From contig NZ_JAGIOO010000001.1 in assembly GCF_017876755.1 (NCBI RefSeq), positions 5,069,786 through 5,133,785 on the forward strand: a stretch of DNA of 64,000 nt. Direction: 5' to 3'. Position 1 is the first letter of the stretch; each line of letters opens with the position of its first letter. The position numbers and the translations under genes are program-made. Below, piece after piece: positions 27,526 to 38,064 of this stretch. This DNA is from Crossiella equi. GTDB lineage: Bacteria > Actinomycetota > Actinomycetes > Mycobacteriales > Pseudonocardiaceae. The notes beneath the pieces were generated by a model. The model was not told the DNA's origin, made no database searches, and worked only from the letters and a program-made list of their open reading frames with translations.

Positions 27526-29123
27526 GCGTGCCCGAGCCGAGAGACCCGGCGGCGCTGGCCCCGATGTCGCACCGCGAGATCCTGCGCGCCCTGACCGGGC
27601 TGTTGCTCTCGCTGCTGGTGGCCATCCTCAGCTCGACGATCGTCGCCAACGCGCTCCCGACCATCCTCAAGGACCTTTCCGGCACACAGGGCCAGTACAC
27701 CTGGGTGGTCACCGCGACGCTGCTCGCCGCCACCGCGACCACCCCGATCTGGGGCAAGCTCGCCGACCTGTTCAGCAAGAAGACGCTCTACCAGATCGCG
27801 ATCGGCCTGTTCGCCGTCGGCTCGGTGCTGGCGGGTTTCGCCACCTCGATGCCCGAGCTCATCGCCTACCGCGTGGTGCAGGGCCTGGGCGTGGGCGGCC
27901 TCCAAGCGCTGGCCCAGGTGGTCATCGCCGCCATGGTCAGCCCGCGCGAGCGCGGCCGCTACGCCGGGTACACCGGCGCGGTGATCGCGGTCGCCACGGT
28001 CAGCGGCCCGCTCGCGGGCGGCTTCATCGTGGACACCCCCGGTCTCGGCTGGCGGTTCTGCTTCTTCCTGGTCGTGCCGCTCGCGCTGATCGCCATGGCG
28101 GTCATCCACAAGACGCTGCACCTGCCCGTGGTACGCCGCAAGGTCAAGATCGACTGGCTGGGCGCGACCCTGGTCGTCACCGGCGTCAGCCTGCTGATGC
28201 TGTGGGTCTCCTTCGCGGGCAAGGACTTCGGCTGGATCTCCCCGACCAGCGGCTTCTACCTGCTGGGCGCGCTGCTGGCGCTGGGCGTGGCCATGTTCGT
28301 GGAGTCCCGGCACCCGGAGCCGGTGGTGCCGCTGCGCCTGTTCCGCGACCGCACCGTGGTGCTGTCCGTGCTGGCCAGCCTCGGCATCGGCACCGCGATG
28401 TTCGGCGCCTCGGTGTTCATCGGCCAGTACTTCCAGCAGGCCAGGGGCTTCTCCCCGACCGTGGCCGGGCTGCTCGGCATGCCACTGGCGCTGGGCTACG
28501 TGGTCAGCTCGACCTGGTCCGGCCGGGCCATCACCCGCACCGGCAAGTGGAAGATCTTCCTGACCACCGGCGCCGGCGCGCTGTTCGCGGGCCTGGCCCT
28601 GCTGGCCACCATCTCGCACACCACGCCGGTGTGGCTGATCGCCTCCTACCTGCTGCTGGTCGGCATCGGCATGGGTCTGACCATGCAGAACCTGGTGGTC
28701 GCGGTGCAGAACGCGGTGCCCACGCACGACCTGGGCGTGGCCAGCTCCTCGGTGATGTTCTTCCGTTCGCTGGGCGGTGCGGCCGGGGTCTCCGTGCTCG
28801 GCGCGGTGCTGGCCGGACGGGTCGGCACCCTGGTCCAGCACGGCGAGCCGGTGCGGGACGCGCAGGGCGACGCCAGCGGCCTGATCTTCCTCATCGCCGC
28901 CGCGCTGGCCCTGGTCGCCCTGGTCGCGATCTTCCTGATCAAGGAGGTCCCGCTCCGGGACAAGGACACGGACTCCACAGGTCGCCCCACAACCCAGCCA
29001 ATTCCTGTGGACAACCCTGGGGATGGTGTGGACAACCGGGCTTCGGCGGTGGACAGGCTGTTGAGTCCTGCGCAGGCCATCAGTGCAGTTGGGGGTAGGT
29101 TCCCCCGACCTGTGGAGGGCTGA
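27522..29123 (+). CDS. MFS multidrug exporter, DHA2 (EmrB/QacA) type
   Basis: A 533-residue protein with about 14 transmembrane helices. It opens with LLSLLVAILSSTIVANALPT and contains the motif WGKLADLFSKKTLYQIA and the motif-C-like YTGAVIAVATVSGPLAGGFI. It is a drug:H+ antiporter family. The GTG at 27522 overlaps the marR stop and follows GAAGGAAG. The last ~50 residues (from about DSTGRPTTQPIPVDNPG) are polar and unlike the family. They are encoded by DNA containing DnaA-box 9-mers, so the C-terminal tail may be a read-through extension. Confidence 0.92.
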   Translation: MSVPEPRDPAALAPMSHREILRALTGLLLSLLVAILSSTIVANALPTILKDLSGTQGQYTWVVTATLLAATATTPIWGKLADLFSKKTLYQIAIGLFAVGSVLAGFATSMPELIAYRVVQGLGVGGLQALAQVVIAAMVSPRERGRYAGYTGAVIAVATVSGPLAGGFIVDTPGLGWRFCFFLVVPLALIAMAVIHKTLHLPVVRRKVKIDWLGATLVVTGVSLLMLWVSFAGKDFGWISPTSGFYLLGALLALGVAMFVESRHPEPVVPLRLFRDRTVVLSVLASLGIGTAMFGASVFIGQYFQQARGFSPTVAGLLGMPLALGYVVSSTWSGRAITRTGKWKIFLTTGAGALFAGLALLATISHTTPVWLIASYLLLVGIGMGLTMQNLVVAVQNAVPTHDLGVASSSVMFFRSLGGAAGVSVLGAVLAGRVGTLVQHGEPVRDAQGDASGLIFLIAAALALVALVAIFLIKEVPLRDKDTDSTGRPTTQPIPVDNPGDGVDNRASAVDRLLSPAQAISAVGGRFPRPVEG

Positions 29124-29199
29124 CACCGGACGGTGGACAAGCCTGTGGACAACCTTGTGTAGAACCGCTCTGAGCTGGGGATGAGCCGCCTGTGGATGG
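29006..29199. other. Cluster of DnaA boxes
   Basis: Three perfect TGTGGACAA 9-mers (the complement of TTGTCCACA, the high-GC actinobacterial DnaA box) occur in the same orientation at 29006-29014, 29027-29035 and 29144-29152. Near matches lie at 29048-29056 (7/9), 29132-29140 (8/9), 29111-29119 and 29191-29199. They span the last codons of the exporter and the intergenic DNA behind it. No dnaA or dnaN is nearby, so this is not the standard oriC; a DnaA-titration or reactivation site is possible. Confidence 0.65.
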
Positions 29200-29202
29200 T
29201 TT

Positions 29203-29799
29203 TTAAACCCTCAGCTCGTCCGGGAACTCGGTACCGCGCAGCTCCGGCGGGAGATGGCCGACGTCGTTGTAGCTGACCACCACCGCGGGCCGGTCCGGGC
29301 GGTACAGGAGGACGGTGAGCCCGCAGTTGTAGTCGGCCAGGTTCAGCCAGGCATGGCTCGGCGCGCCCATCGCGTCCGCCGTGAAGGCCCGGATCAGGTT
29401 GCCGTGCGTCACCACCAGTTCGCGCCGGTCGTCCTCGGACGGCCCGCCGTACCGGCGGAGCGCCTCGGCGGCCTGGGCCGGGCCTTCGTCCGCGAGCACC
29501 TGGGGAGGCAGCCCGGCGAAGAAAGCCTGCTGCGCCTCGGTGAGCACGGCCGGGCCGGGCACGCTCGGGATGCACTCGCGCAGCAGGTCCGACGGGTAGA
29601 CCGGGGCGCCGCGCAACGACTCCAGCAGGATCTTCACCGTCTCGGCGGCCCTCGGCGCGGTGCTGTGGTGCACGGCCGCGAACGGCACCCCGGCCAGGCG
29701 GGCGGCGGTCAGCCGAGCCTGCGTGCGCCCGCGCCCGGTGAGCGAGTCGTCCTCGCCCGCCTCGCCGTGCCGGACCAGGTAGAGCAGTCGGTTCGCCAT
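29203..29799 (-). CDS. Histidine phosphatase superfamily (phosphoglycerate-mutase-like) protein
   Basis: A 198-residue protein with the phospho-acceptor motif YLVRHGEAGEDDSLTGRG, the second basic cluster APRAAETVKI and the second catalytic His in VVTHGNLIRAF. It probably acts as a broad phosphatase rather than a glycolytic mutase. The ATG at 29799 starts right at the core; the Shine-Dalgarno signal is weak. It is divergent from clpB, sharing a 118-bp region with a HAIR operator. Confidence 0.88.
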   Translation of the reverse strand: MANRLLYLVRHGEAGEDDSLTGRGRTQARLTAARLAGVPFAAVHHSTAPRAAETVKILLESLRGAPVYPSDLLRECIPSVPGPAVLTEAQQAFFAGLPPQVLADEGPAQAAEALRRYGGPSEDDRRELVVTHGNLIRAFTADAMGAPSHAWLNLADYNCGLTVLLYRPDRPAVVVSYNDVGHLPPELRGTEFPDELRV

Positions 29800-29843
29800 A
29801 TCTTGTGAGACGCCGTAGTTCTGGCCGGGTTGCACGAGCTGGA

Positions 29844-29864
29844 CTTGAGCGGAACAAGCTCAAC
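29844..29864. promoter_or_regulatory. HAIR element (HspR operator) upstream of clpB
   Basis: CTTGAGC-N7-GCTCAAC uses the same half-sites as the two copies before dnaK. It lies 53 bp before the clpB start, so HspR should repress clpB along with the dnaK operon. It is also 44 bp upstream of the divergent phosphatase gene. Confidence 0.9.
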
Positions 29865-29917
29865 TTTTCTGACGTTGTGCTTGATGAGGACCACAGAGTT
29901 TGCCGATGAGGTGAGGG

Positions 29918-32503
<2,586 letters not shown>

Positions 32504-32508
32504 AAAGA

Positions 32509-32546
32509 GTGGCAAATGGCCAGCTACCCGGCTGGCCATTTGCCAC
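32509..32546. terminator. clpB terminator hairpin
   Basis: A perfect 16-bp stem (32509-32524 with 32531-32546) with a 6-nt loop begins 5 bp behind the clpB stop. Its arms are less GC-rich than the usual hairpins here, with ATTTGCC in the stem. Confidence 0.85.
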
Positions 32547-32660
32547 ACTCCGCCAGAAGGGTGGGATTGGGCCATTCCGTGTCCGACTTTGGGGCCAATT
32601 GGTGCCTACTGGACCGAATGTGATCTCGGCTGTGCGCGCTCGCACCGCTAGGCTGCAACC

Positions 32661-33359
32661 GTGGGCACACCTGCGTGGATCTGGTTCTCGGTGGCCGTCG
32701 TGGCGGCCATCGCCGGCGCGGTCCTGCTCGGCACCGACCGTGCTCAACGCACCGCGCGCAATCGCGAGCGGCGGCGCTGGGCGGCGTTGCGCGGGTGGCG
32801 CTTCACCGACGAGGACCAGGTGCTGCTCTCGCAGTGGCGCCACGGCGGGCTCGCCTACTCCAAGCAGGGCGTGGCCGTCGACGTGGTGACCGGCTCGATG
32901 TTCACCGCCGACGGCCGCCGCCTGGTGCAGGTGCTCGACCACCAGCAGTCCAACAAGGTCACCATGGTCATCGCCGCGGTCCGCATGCGCCGCACCGTGC
33001 CCACGATCCTGGAGCTGTGGGAGCCGAGCGTGCCGTTCGCGCGCGAGCGCGAGGCCGAGCTCGACCTGTACGGCCCGGTGGGCAACCGCTACGGCTTCAC
33101 CACCGACATGGCCATCGTGCACCCGCTCATCACGCCCGACTTCGTCGACACCATCGACGAGATCGGCGACGACGTGATGGTGGTCTGGTTGGAGGGCTCC
33201 TGGGTGCTCGCGGCCGCGCCGCCGAACGCCGACCCGGCCCGCCTGGAGCGCCTGCTCAGCGATCTCGGCGAGGTGGCCGACTTCGTCGACCCGTTCGACG
33301 TGGACGCCGACGAGGCGCCGCAGCCCTCCGGCGACGGTTCACAGCACACCGCCAGCTGA
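32661..33359 (+). CDS. Conserved membrane-anchored protein of unknown function (Rv0383c-like position)
   Basis: A 232-residue protein with one N-terminal transmembrane helix (WIWFSVAVVAAIAGAVLLG). A soluble domain contains RWAALRGWRFTDEDQVLL, GFTTDMAIVHPLITPDFVD and a C-terminal VVWLEGSWVLAAAPPNADP. It resembles the protein at 35455-36102 in layout (helix, then a W/A..GW motif), so the two may be distant paralogues. A secreted protein occupies the same place between clpB and pyrE in M. tuberculosis. No function can be assigned. Confidence 0.75.
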   Translation: MGTPAWIWFSVAVVAAIAGAVLLGTDRAQRTARNRERRRWAALRGWRFTDEDQVLLSQWRHGGLAYSKQGVAVDVVTGSMFTADGRRLVQVLDHQQSNKVTMVIAAVRMRRTVPTILELWEPSVPFAREREAELDLYGPVGNRYGFTTDMAIVHPLITPDFVDTIDEIGDDVMVVWLEGSWVLAAAPPNADPARLERLLSDLGEVADFVDPFDVDADEAPQPSGDGSQHTAS

Positions 33360-33386
33360 GGCGCCCCGTGGTGGCTCCGGCGAGGG

Positions 33387-33923
33387 TCAGACCTCGCCGG
33401 AGAACGTCACGTCCTGGTACTTGATGCCGAGGTCCGGCGAGGTCCGCACGAGCAGCGTGCCCGGCTGCGCGCCCACCGCGAAGGCGATGCGCAGCCGCTG
33501 GGTGGCGCCCGGGGCCACGTCGGGGGTGTCGGGGCCGATGCCGATGCCCAGCGGCCGGTTCACCAGCGGTTCGGCCTGGGTGACCGCACCGGAGCCGAGC
33601 TCGGTGTAGGTGCCGTTGAGCCGGGCCAGCGCGGTGCGCAGCGGCTGCCGGGTGCCGTTGGTGATGACCAGCGTGAGCTGCACCGCCCGCTGGCCCGCGA
33701 GCACCGGCACCCCGGTCAGCGGGGACGGTGTGGACAGCTCCACGCGCATGCCGTCGTGCCACTGGTGGCCCTGCCCGAGCCGGGCCGCGGCCGCCGCGGT
33801 CGCGATGTAGGTCCCCCCGTCGGCCACCGGGCCCGGATCCTCCGCCGCCAGTGACGGCAGGCATCCGGCCGTGCCCAGGGCCAACGCGCAGACCGTGGAC
33901 GCGAGCAGCACTCGCCTCATCAT
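33387..33923 (-). CDS. Lipoprotein, paralogue of the neighbouring lipoprotein
   Basis: A 178-residue protein with a lipoprotein signal peptide (MRRVLLASTVCALALGTAGC; lipobox LGTAGC). The mature part is a beta-sandwich-like domain (VQLTLVITNGTRQPLRTALA, TPDVAPGATQRLRIAFAV). This fits telokin/DUF4352-like extracellular domains, and its layout matches the lipoprotein at 34047-34577. The ATG at 33923 (or 33920) follows GAGGGGGATCGG. The role is unknown. Confidence 0.75.
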   Translation of the reverse strand: MMRRVLLASTVCALALGTAGCLPSLAAEDPGPVADGGTYIATAAAAARLGQGHQWHDGMRVELSTPSPLTGVPVLAGQRAVQLTLVITNGTRQPLRTALARLNGTYTELGSGAVTQAEPLVNRPLGIGIGPDTPDVAPGATQRLRIAFAVGAQPGTLLVRTSPDLGIKYQDVTFSGEV

Positions 33924-34046
33924 CCGATCCCCCTCGATCGTCCGATCGCCCCCGGGGAATGGTCCCAAATGATCAACTTGCTGGTCACGCAACTCAGCCC
34001 GAACGGGCAGACCGCGACCGCTCCTCTTGACGCCTGCCGGGGCTGG

Positions 34047-34577
34047 TCAGGCCTGCCCCTCGAACACTGCCCGGGGCTGGGCGCCGACGAGATCGGGGGC
34101 CACCTCGACCACCAGCTTGCCCGGCTCGACGGGCACGCCGAAGGCCACCGTGCCCTGGAAGGTCTGGCCGGGCGGGAGGTCGGGCGTGTCCAGACCTATG
34201 CCGATCTTGGCGGGCGCGTCGCGGATGCTCGGCGCCTTGGCCGCGTCGGGGTCGGCCGCCTGCGCCAGCCGGGCGGCGAACACCATGATCGCGGGCTTCA
34301 CCGGCGCGTTCGTGCGGTTGACCAGGGTGACCGGGAAGGACACCACCCGGGCCACGTCCGGGTAGAGCCCCTTGGCCTGCTCGGAGAGCACGTGCGGCGC
34401 GGGCGCCCCGAGCGTGACCTCCAGACCGCTCGGCCAGGTGAACTTCGCGCCGAAGGTCGGGGTCGGCGGGGGTGTCGAGGTGGACGGGGTCGGCTTCGGC
34501 GGTGCGGGCAGCGTGAACCCGCAGCCCCCCAGCAGCCCCACCGCGACCAGAACCAGAGCCGCCACCGCGCCCCGCAT
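34047..34577 (-). CDS. Lipoprotein with beta-sandwich domain
   Basis: A 176-residue protein. The signal peptide ends in the lipobox LLGGCG and is followed by a Pro/Thr linker ([18 protein letters not shown]). The globular domain contains [20 protein letters not shown] and [18 protein letters not shown]. The tandem arrangement and shared end (Gly-x-Gly-x-DTPD) with the next lipoprotein indicate gene duplication. The ATG at 34577 is preceded by GGGGGGCGTGG. Confidence 0.75.
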   Translation of the reverse strand: MRGAVAALVLVAVGLLGGCGFTLPAPPKPTPSTSTPPPTPTFGAKFTWPSGLEVTLGAPAPHVLSEQAKGLYPDVARVVSFPVTLVNRTNAPVKPAIMVFAARLAQAADPDAAKAPSIRDAPAKIGIGLDTPDLPPGQTFQGTVAFGVPVEPGKLVVEVAPDLVGAQPRAVFEGQA

Positions 34578-34680
34578 CCACGCCCCCCTGCGCCGATCAC
34601 CTCTACGGATGACTTCGTCCTGGAACATCACCTTTGTTACCAGTTCAGTACGCCGCAAGTGGCCCGGTAGGTTGCCGGAC

Positions 34681-35445
34681 ATGCCCACCGCGCTCGTAAC
34701 CGGCCCGACCTCGGGCATCGGTGCCGCCTTCGCCCGCCGCCTCGCCGCCGAGGGGCACGACCTCGTGCTGGTCGCCCGCAACCCGGACCGGCTGCGCGAC
34801 CTGGCCACCGAGCTGGCCGACCGGCACGGCGTGAAGACCGAGGTGCTGCGCGCCGACCTGGCCGACCCGGCGCAGCGCGAGGCGGTCGAGGCGCGGCTCG
34901 CCGACGAGGCCAACCCGGTGGACCTGCTGGTCAACAACGCCGGGTTCGGCACCGGCCGCGCCTTCCTGGACACCTCTCTCGAGGACCTGGTCAGCCAGCA
35001 CGAGGTCAACGTGACCAGCGTGCTCCGCCTGACCCACGCGGCCCTGCCCGGCATGCGCCGCCGGGGCCGCGGCGCCGTGGTCAACGTGGCCAGCGTGGCC
35101 GCCTTCTACCCGGGCCACTCGACGTACAACGCGGGCAAGTCCTACGGCGTGCTGCTCTCGGAGGGCCTGGCCGCGTCGCTGAAGGGCACCGGCGTGCACG
35201 TGCTGGCGCTCTGCCCCGGCCTGACCCGCACCGAGTTCCACGAGCGCGCGGACATGGACCTCTCGCGCACCCCGGAGCTCTTCTGGCTGCGCGCCGACCG
35301 CGTGGTGCACGAGTGCCTGGCCGACCTGCGGGCGGGCAAGGCGGTGTCCGTGCCGGGCCAGCAGTACAAGGTGCTGGTCGGGCTCATGCGGCTGCTGCCC
35401 CGGCGCGTGCTGGTCTTCGTGACCTCCCGCCTCCTCAACCGCTGA
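34681..35445 (+). CDS. Short-chain dehydrogenase/reductase (SDR)
   Basis: A 254-residue classical SDR. The cofactor-binding motif is [14 protein letters not shown], with NNAGFGTG and the catalytic Ser/Tyr/Lys set ([16 protein letters not shown]). RNPDRL after strand 2 suggests NADP preference. The C-terminus is basic and hydrophobic ([20 protein letters not shown]), suggesting membrane association. The substrate is unknown. It is divergent from the two lipoprotein genes. Confidence 0.9.
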   Translation: MPTALVTGPTSGIGAAFARRLAAEGHDLVLVARNPDRLRDLATELADRHGVKTEVLRADLADPAQREAVEARLADEANPVDLLVNNAGFGTGRAFLDTSLEDLVSQHEVNVTSVLRLTHAALPGMRRRGRGAVVNVASVAAFYPGHSTYNAGKSYGVLLSEGLAASLKGTGVHVLALCPGLTRTEFHERADMDLSRTPELFWLRADRVVHECLADLRAGKAVSVPGQQYKVLVGLMRLLPRRVLVFVTSRLLNR

Positions 35446-35454
35446 GGCGGCGGC

Positions 35455-36102
35455 GTGCTCTCCGGCCTGTTCGCGCTCGCGGTCCTCGCGCTGCCCGTCC
35501 TCGGGCTGACGGGCCTGGTCGTGGGGCTGGTCGTGGTGGCGCGGAAGCAGCAGGTGCGCCGGGACGAGGAATGGGCAGCCGCGAGCGCCCACTTCGGCTG
35601 GCAGTGGGTGCCCGCCGACCACCACCTGCTGGTCACGCGCTTCCTCGGTCGGCACACCAGGTTGCGGCGGACCGGCAACCGGATGGTGCGCGGGGAGCAC
35701 CGTGGGCGGCCGTTCCTGGCCTTCCCCGCCCTCCGGCCGGACGGCGACAGCTCGAACCTGGTCGTCGTGCTGACCCTGCCGCTGCCGCGGCCGTGCCCGG
35801 AGCTGTACGTGGTGCGCACCCGGCTCCGGCTGTTCAGCTTCGGCTCCCGGCCCCAGGTGGGCGACCCGCAGTTCGACCACGCGTTCGCCCTGCGCTGCGA
35901 CGTGCCGGGGTTCGCCCAGCACTTCCTCACCCCGGCCGTGCGCGGCCACATGATGGCGCACTCGCAGACCCGCGAGCTGGTGCACCGGATCGGGCCCACC
36001 GACATCGTGGTGTGGCACCTGGGGCGGTTCGAGGTGAACTCGGTGCGCTGGCTGCTGGAGTACACCAACGACCTGTACGAGGCGGCCCTCAGCGGGCGTT
36101 GA
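35455..36102 (+). CDS. Membrane-anchored protein of unknown function
   Basis: A 215-residue protein. One N-terminal transmembrane segment (LFALAVLALPVLGLTGLVVG) is followed by a soluble domain with AAASAHFGWQWVPADHHLL, GRPFLAFPALRPDG and a C-terminal IVVWHLGRFEVNSVRWLLEY. It begins 10 bp after the SDR stop and ends 16 bp before pyrE, so it is probably co-transcribed with both. It is similar in layout to 32661-33359. I do not recognise a function. Confidence 0.7.
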   Translation: MLSGLFALAVLALPVLGLTGLVVGLVVVARKQQVRRDEEWAAASAHFGWQWVPADHHLLVTRFLGRHTRLRRTGNRMVRGEHRGRPFLAFPALRPDGDSSNLVVVLTLPLPRPCPELYVVRTRLRLFSFGSRPQVGDPQFDHAFALRCDVPGFAQHFLTPAVRGHMMAHSQTRELVHRIGPTDIVVWHLGRFEVNSVRWLLEYTNDLYEAALSGR

Positions 36103-36117
36103 TTAGGCTCTGGGCTC

Positions 36118-36681
36118 GTGACCTCCACCGTTGATGCCACCGCCAAGGCCGAGCTGGCCCGTCTCGTCCGTGAGCTCGCCGTTGTGCACGGCCGGGTGAC
36201 GCTGTCCTCCGGCAAGGAGGCCGACTACTACGTCGACCTGCGGCGGGCCACCCTGCACCACGCCGCGTCCCCGCTGATCGGCCGCCTGCTCGCGCAGCTG
36301 ACCGCCGACTGGGACTACGTGGCCGTGGGCGGGCTGACCCTGGGCGCCGACCCGGTGGCCACCGCGATCATGCACGCCAGCGCCGCCGACCCGGACCTGC
36401 GCACGGTCGACGCGTTCGTGGTGCGCAAGGAGAAGAAGGCGCACGGCATGCAGCGCGCCGTCGAGGGCCCGGACGTGGTGGGCAAGCGCGTGCTGGCCGT
36501 GGAGGACACCTCCACCACCGGCGGCAGCGTGCTGACCGCGGTCAACACGCTGCGAGAGGTCGGCGCCGAGGTCGTCGGCGTGGCCACCGTGGTGGACCGG
36601 GGCACCACCGCCCGGGAGGTCATCGAGGCGGAGGGCCTGCCCTACCGCTACCTGCTCGACCTGGCCGACCTGGGCCTCTGA
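36118..36681 (+). CDS. pyrE: Orotate phosphoribosyltransferase
   Basis: A 187-residue PRTase. The PRPP-binding loop is VEDTSTTGGSVLTAV, the flexible basic segment is VVRKEKKAHGMQRA, and the N-terminus has LSSGKEADYYVDLRRA. It converts orotate and PRPP to OMP in pyrimidine synthesis. The GTG at 36118 begins 16 bp after the previous gene. The next gene starts 6 bp after its stop, as in M. tuberculosis, where a SpoU gene is close by. Confidence 0.96.
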   Translation: MTSTVDATAKAELARLVRELAVVHGRVTLSSGKEADYYVDLRRATLHHAASPLIGRLLAQLTADWDYVAVGGLTLGADPVATAIMHASAADPDLRTVDAFVVRKEKKAHGMQRAVEGPDVVGKRVLAVEDTSTTGGSVLTAVNTLREVGAEVVGVATVVDRGTTAREVIEAEGLPYRYLLDLADLGL

Positions 36682-36686
36682 CCGCG

Positions 36687-37337
36687 GTGCACGCCGACGA
36701 ACCCGGCCCCACCGAGTGGGGCGCCGAGCAGGTCGGGGTCGGGCCCTGGGCTGGTCCCGTCCCGGCCGAGCCGCACTACGACCCGGACCTGCTCGCCGAG
36801 GGTGACCGCCGCAACGTCGTGGACGCCTACCGGTACTGGCGGCGCGAGGCGATCGTGGCCGACCTGGACCTGCGGCGGCACTCCTTCCACGTGGCCATCG
36901 AGAACTTCCAGCACGACCACAACATCGGCACCGTGGTCCGCACCGCCAACGCCTTCGCCGCCCGCGCCGTGCACATCGTGGGCCGCAAGCGCTGGAACCG
37001 CCGAGGCGCCATGGTCACCGACCGCTACCAGCACGTGCACCACCACGAGTCCGTCACGGCCCTGGCCGCCTACGCCCGCACCCAGGGCCTGACCGTGGTC
37101 GGCGTGGACAACACCCCGGGCGCCCAGCCCCTCGAAACCGTCTCCCTGCCCAAGGACTGCGTCCTGCTCTTCGGCCAGGAAGGCCCGGGGCTGACCCCCG
37201 AGGCGGCCGAGGCCGCCGAGCTGACCGTCTCCATCGCCCAGTTCGGCTCCACCCGCTCCATCAACGCGGGCGTGGCGGCCGGGATCGTCATGCACGCCTG
37301 GGTGCGCGAGCACGCGGATCTCCACACGGCCTGGTGA
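36687..37337 (+). CDS. SpoU (TrmH) family RNA 2'-O-methyltransferase
   Basis: A 216-residue SPOUT protein with all three family motifs: NFQHDHNIGTVVRTANAF, LLFGQEGPGLTPEAAE and STRSINAGVAAGIVMHAW. It should methylate a ribose in tRNA or rRNA using SAM; the target cannot be told. The GTG start lies 6 bp after pyrE. Its last four codons and stop lie inside a 36-bp sequence that is repeated after the following toxin-antitoxin pair. Confidence 0.93.
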   Translation: MHADEPGPTEWGAEQVGVGPWAGPVPAEPHYDPDLLAEGDRRNVVDAYRYWRREAIVADLDLRRHSFHVAIENFQHDHNIGTVVRTANAFAARAVHIVGRKRWNRRGAMVTDRYQHVHHHESVTALAAYARTQGLTVVGVDNTPGAQPLETVSLPKDCVLLFGQEGPGLTPEAAEAAELTVSIAQFGSTRSINAGVAAGIVMHAWVREHADLHTAW

Positions 37338-37357
37338 GTTTCGCGGTGCGTCGCCGA
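37322..37357 (+). repeat. 36-bp direct repeat, left copy
   Basis: Identical over 36 bp to 37987-38022. It contains the final codons (H-T-A-W) and stop of the SpoU gene plus 20 bp beyond. Together the two copies bracket the toxin-antitoxin pair. Confidence 0.92.
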
Positions 37358-37384
37358 GCGTGCCGAGGCGCTATCTTGGCTGAT

Positions 37385-37735
37385 GTGAGTGAAGCGGCCT
37401 GGGTGCCGGAGTCGCCCGTGCCGGAGCTGCCCCCGAAGGCATCCCCGGCCGCGATCCGTGCTGCCCTGGTCGAGCAGGACCGCGTCGAGTTCACCGCCCA
37501 GTACCAGGCGGCTCTCGCGGAGGCGGCCACGACGTTCGACCTCACGCCGGTGCTGGCCGTGCTGAGGGACTACCACCGCATCGCCGTGCTGACCCGGCGG
37601 GCGGGGGCCGCGCGCTGGCAACGGATGCTGGCCACGGCGGATGAGATCCAGCGCACCGGGACAAGCCCCACGGCCCGGTCGCGCGACGCCATGGACGAGG
37701 TCCTCCGCCGTCGGCTGGGCAACGAGGCTCCCTAG
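37385..37735 (+). CDS. Putative antitoxin (DUF6247-like)
   Basis: A 116-residue protein with a Pro-rich start (VPESPVPELPPKASPAAIRA) and a helical core (ALVEQDRVEFTAQYQAALAE, LRDYHRIAVLTRRAG). Its gene ends one base into the start of a ParE-like toxin gene, so I read it as the cognate antitoxin. The GTG at 37385 was preferred because the upstream frame overlaps the direct repeat. The family assignment is from memory of actinobacterial TA pairs. Confidence 0.65.
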   Translation: MSEAAWVPESPVPELPPKASPAAIRAALVEQDRVEFTAQYQAALAEAATTFDLTPVLAVLRDYHRIAVLTRRAGAARWQRMLATADEIQRTGTSPTARSRDAMDEVLRRRLGNEAP

Positions 37736-37986
37736 TGGCGTACACGATCGTCTTGCACGATGAGGTGATCGCGGCACTGGAAACCCTGCCCAAGGCGGCA
37801 CTTCTCTCCTACGCGGAGGCAATAACCGTGCTGGAGCTGACTCCGCACGTGGGTCGTCCGTTGAACCCGGCCCGTCCGGACGGCATCAAGGAGCTGCTGT
37901 TCGCCGACGGCCGGGGAGCGATCCTCTACCTCGTCCTCGAGCACGTGGTCGAAGCACACATGCTGGAGCTGCAGTTCCTCGGTTGA
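37735..37986 (+). CDS. RelE/ParE-superfamily toxin
   Basis: An 83-residue protein with the compact layout of RelE/ParE toxins: N-terminal YTIVLHDEVIAALETLP, a helix pair, then a central strand with basic residues (VGRPLNPARPDGIKELLF) and a final beta-hairpin (GAILYLVLEHVVEAHMLEL). Toxins of this superfamily are mRNA interferases or gyrase poisons; which applies is unclear. Its start overlaps the antitoxin stop by 1 bp and its stop directly abuts the right-hand direct repeat. Confidence 0.72.
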   Translation: MAYTIVLHDEVIAALETLPKAALLSYAEAITVLELTPHVGRPLNPARPDGIKELLFADGRGAILYLVLEHVVEAHMLELQFLG

Positions 37987-38022
37987 CCACACGGCCTGGT
38001 GAGTTTCGCGGTGCGTCGCCGA
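37987..38022 (+). repeat. 36-bp direct repeat, right copy
   Basis: Begins immediately after the toxin stop codon and repeats 37322-37357 without a mismatch, including the codons and stop that end the SpoU gene. The unit between repeat starts is 665 bp. Confidence 0.92.
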
Positions 38023-38064
38023 CGAGTTCCCCCGAACTGAGGCGACAGCCCGCACGATGGGCCG

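Noticed and set aside
29006-29199. DnaA boxes read as the chromosomal origin
   Set aside because: No dnaA, dnaN, AT-rich unwinding region or large box array is present; three perfect boxes fit a satellite site better.
32509-32546. Palindrome after clpB as an operator or mobile-element end
   Set aside because: Its position 5 bp after the clpB stop and its single perfect stem-loop fit a terminator.
37322-38022. CRISPR repeat-spacer unit
   Set aside because: Only two repeat copies, 665 bp apart, with protein-coding DNA between them and no cas genes.
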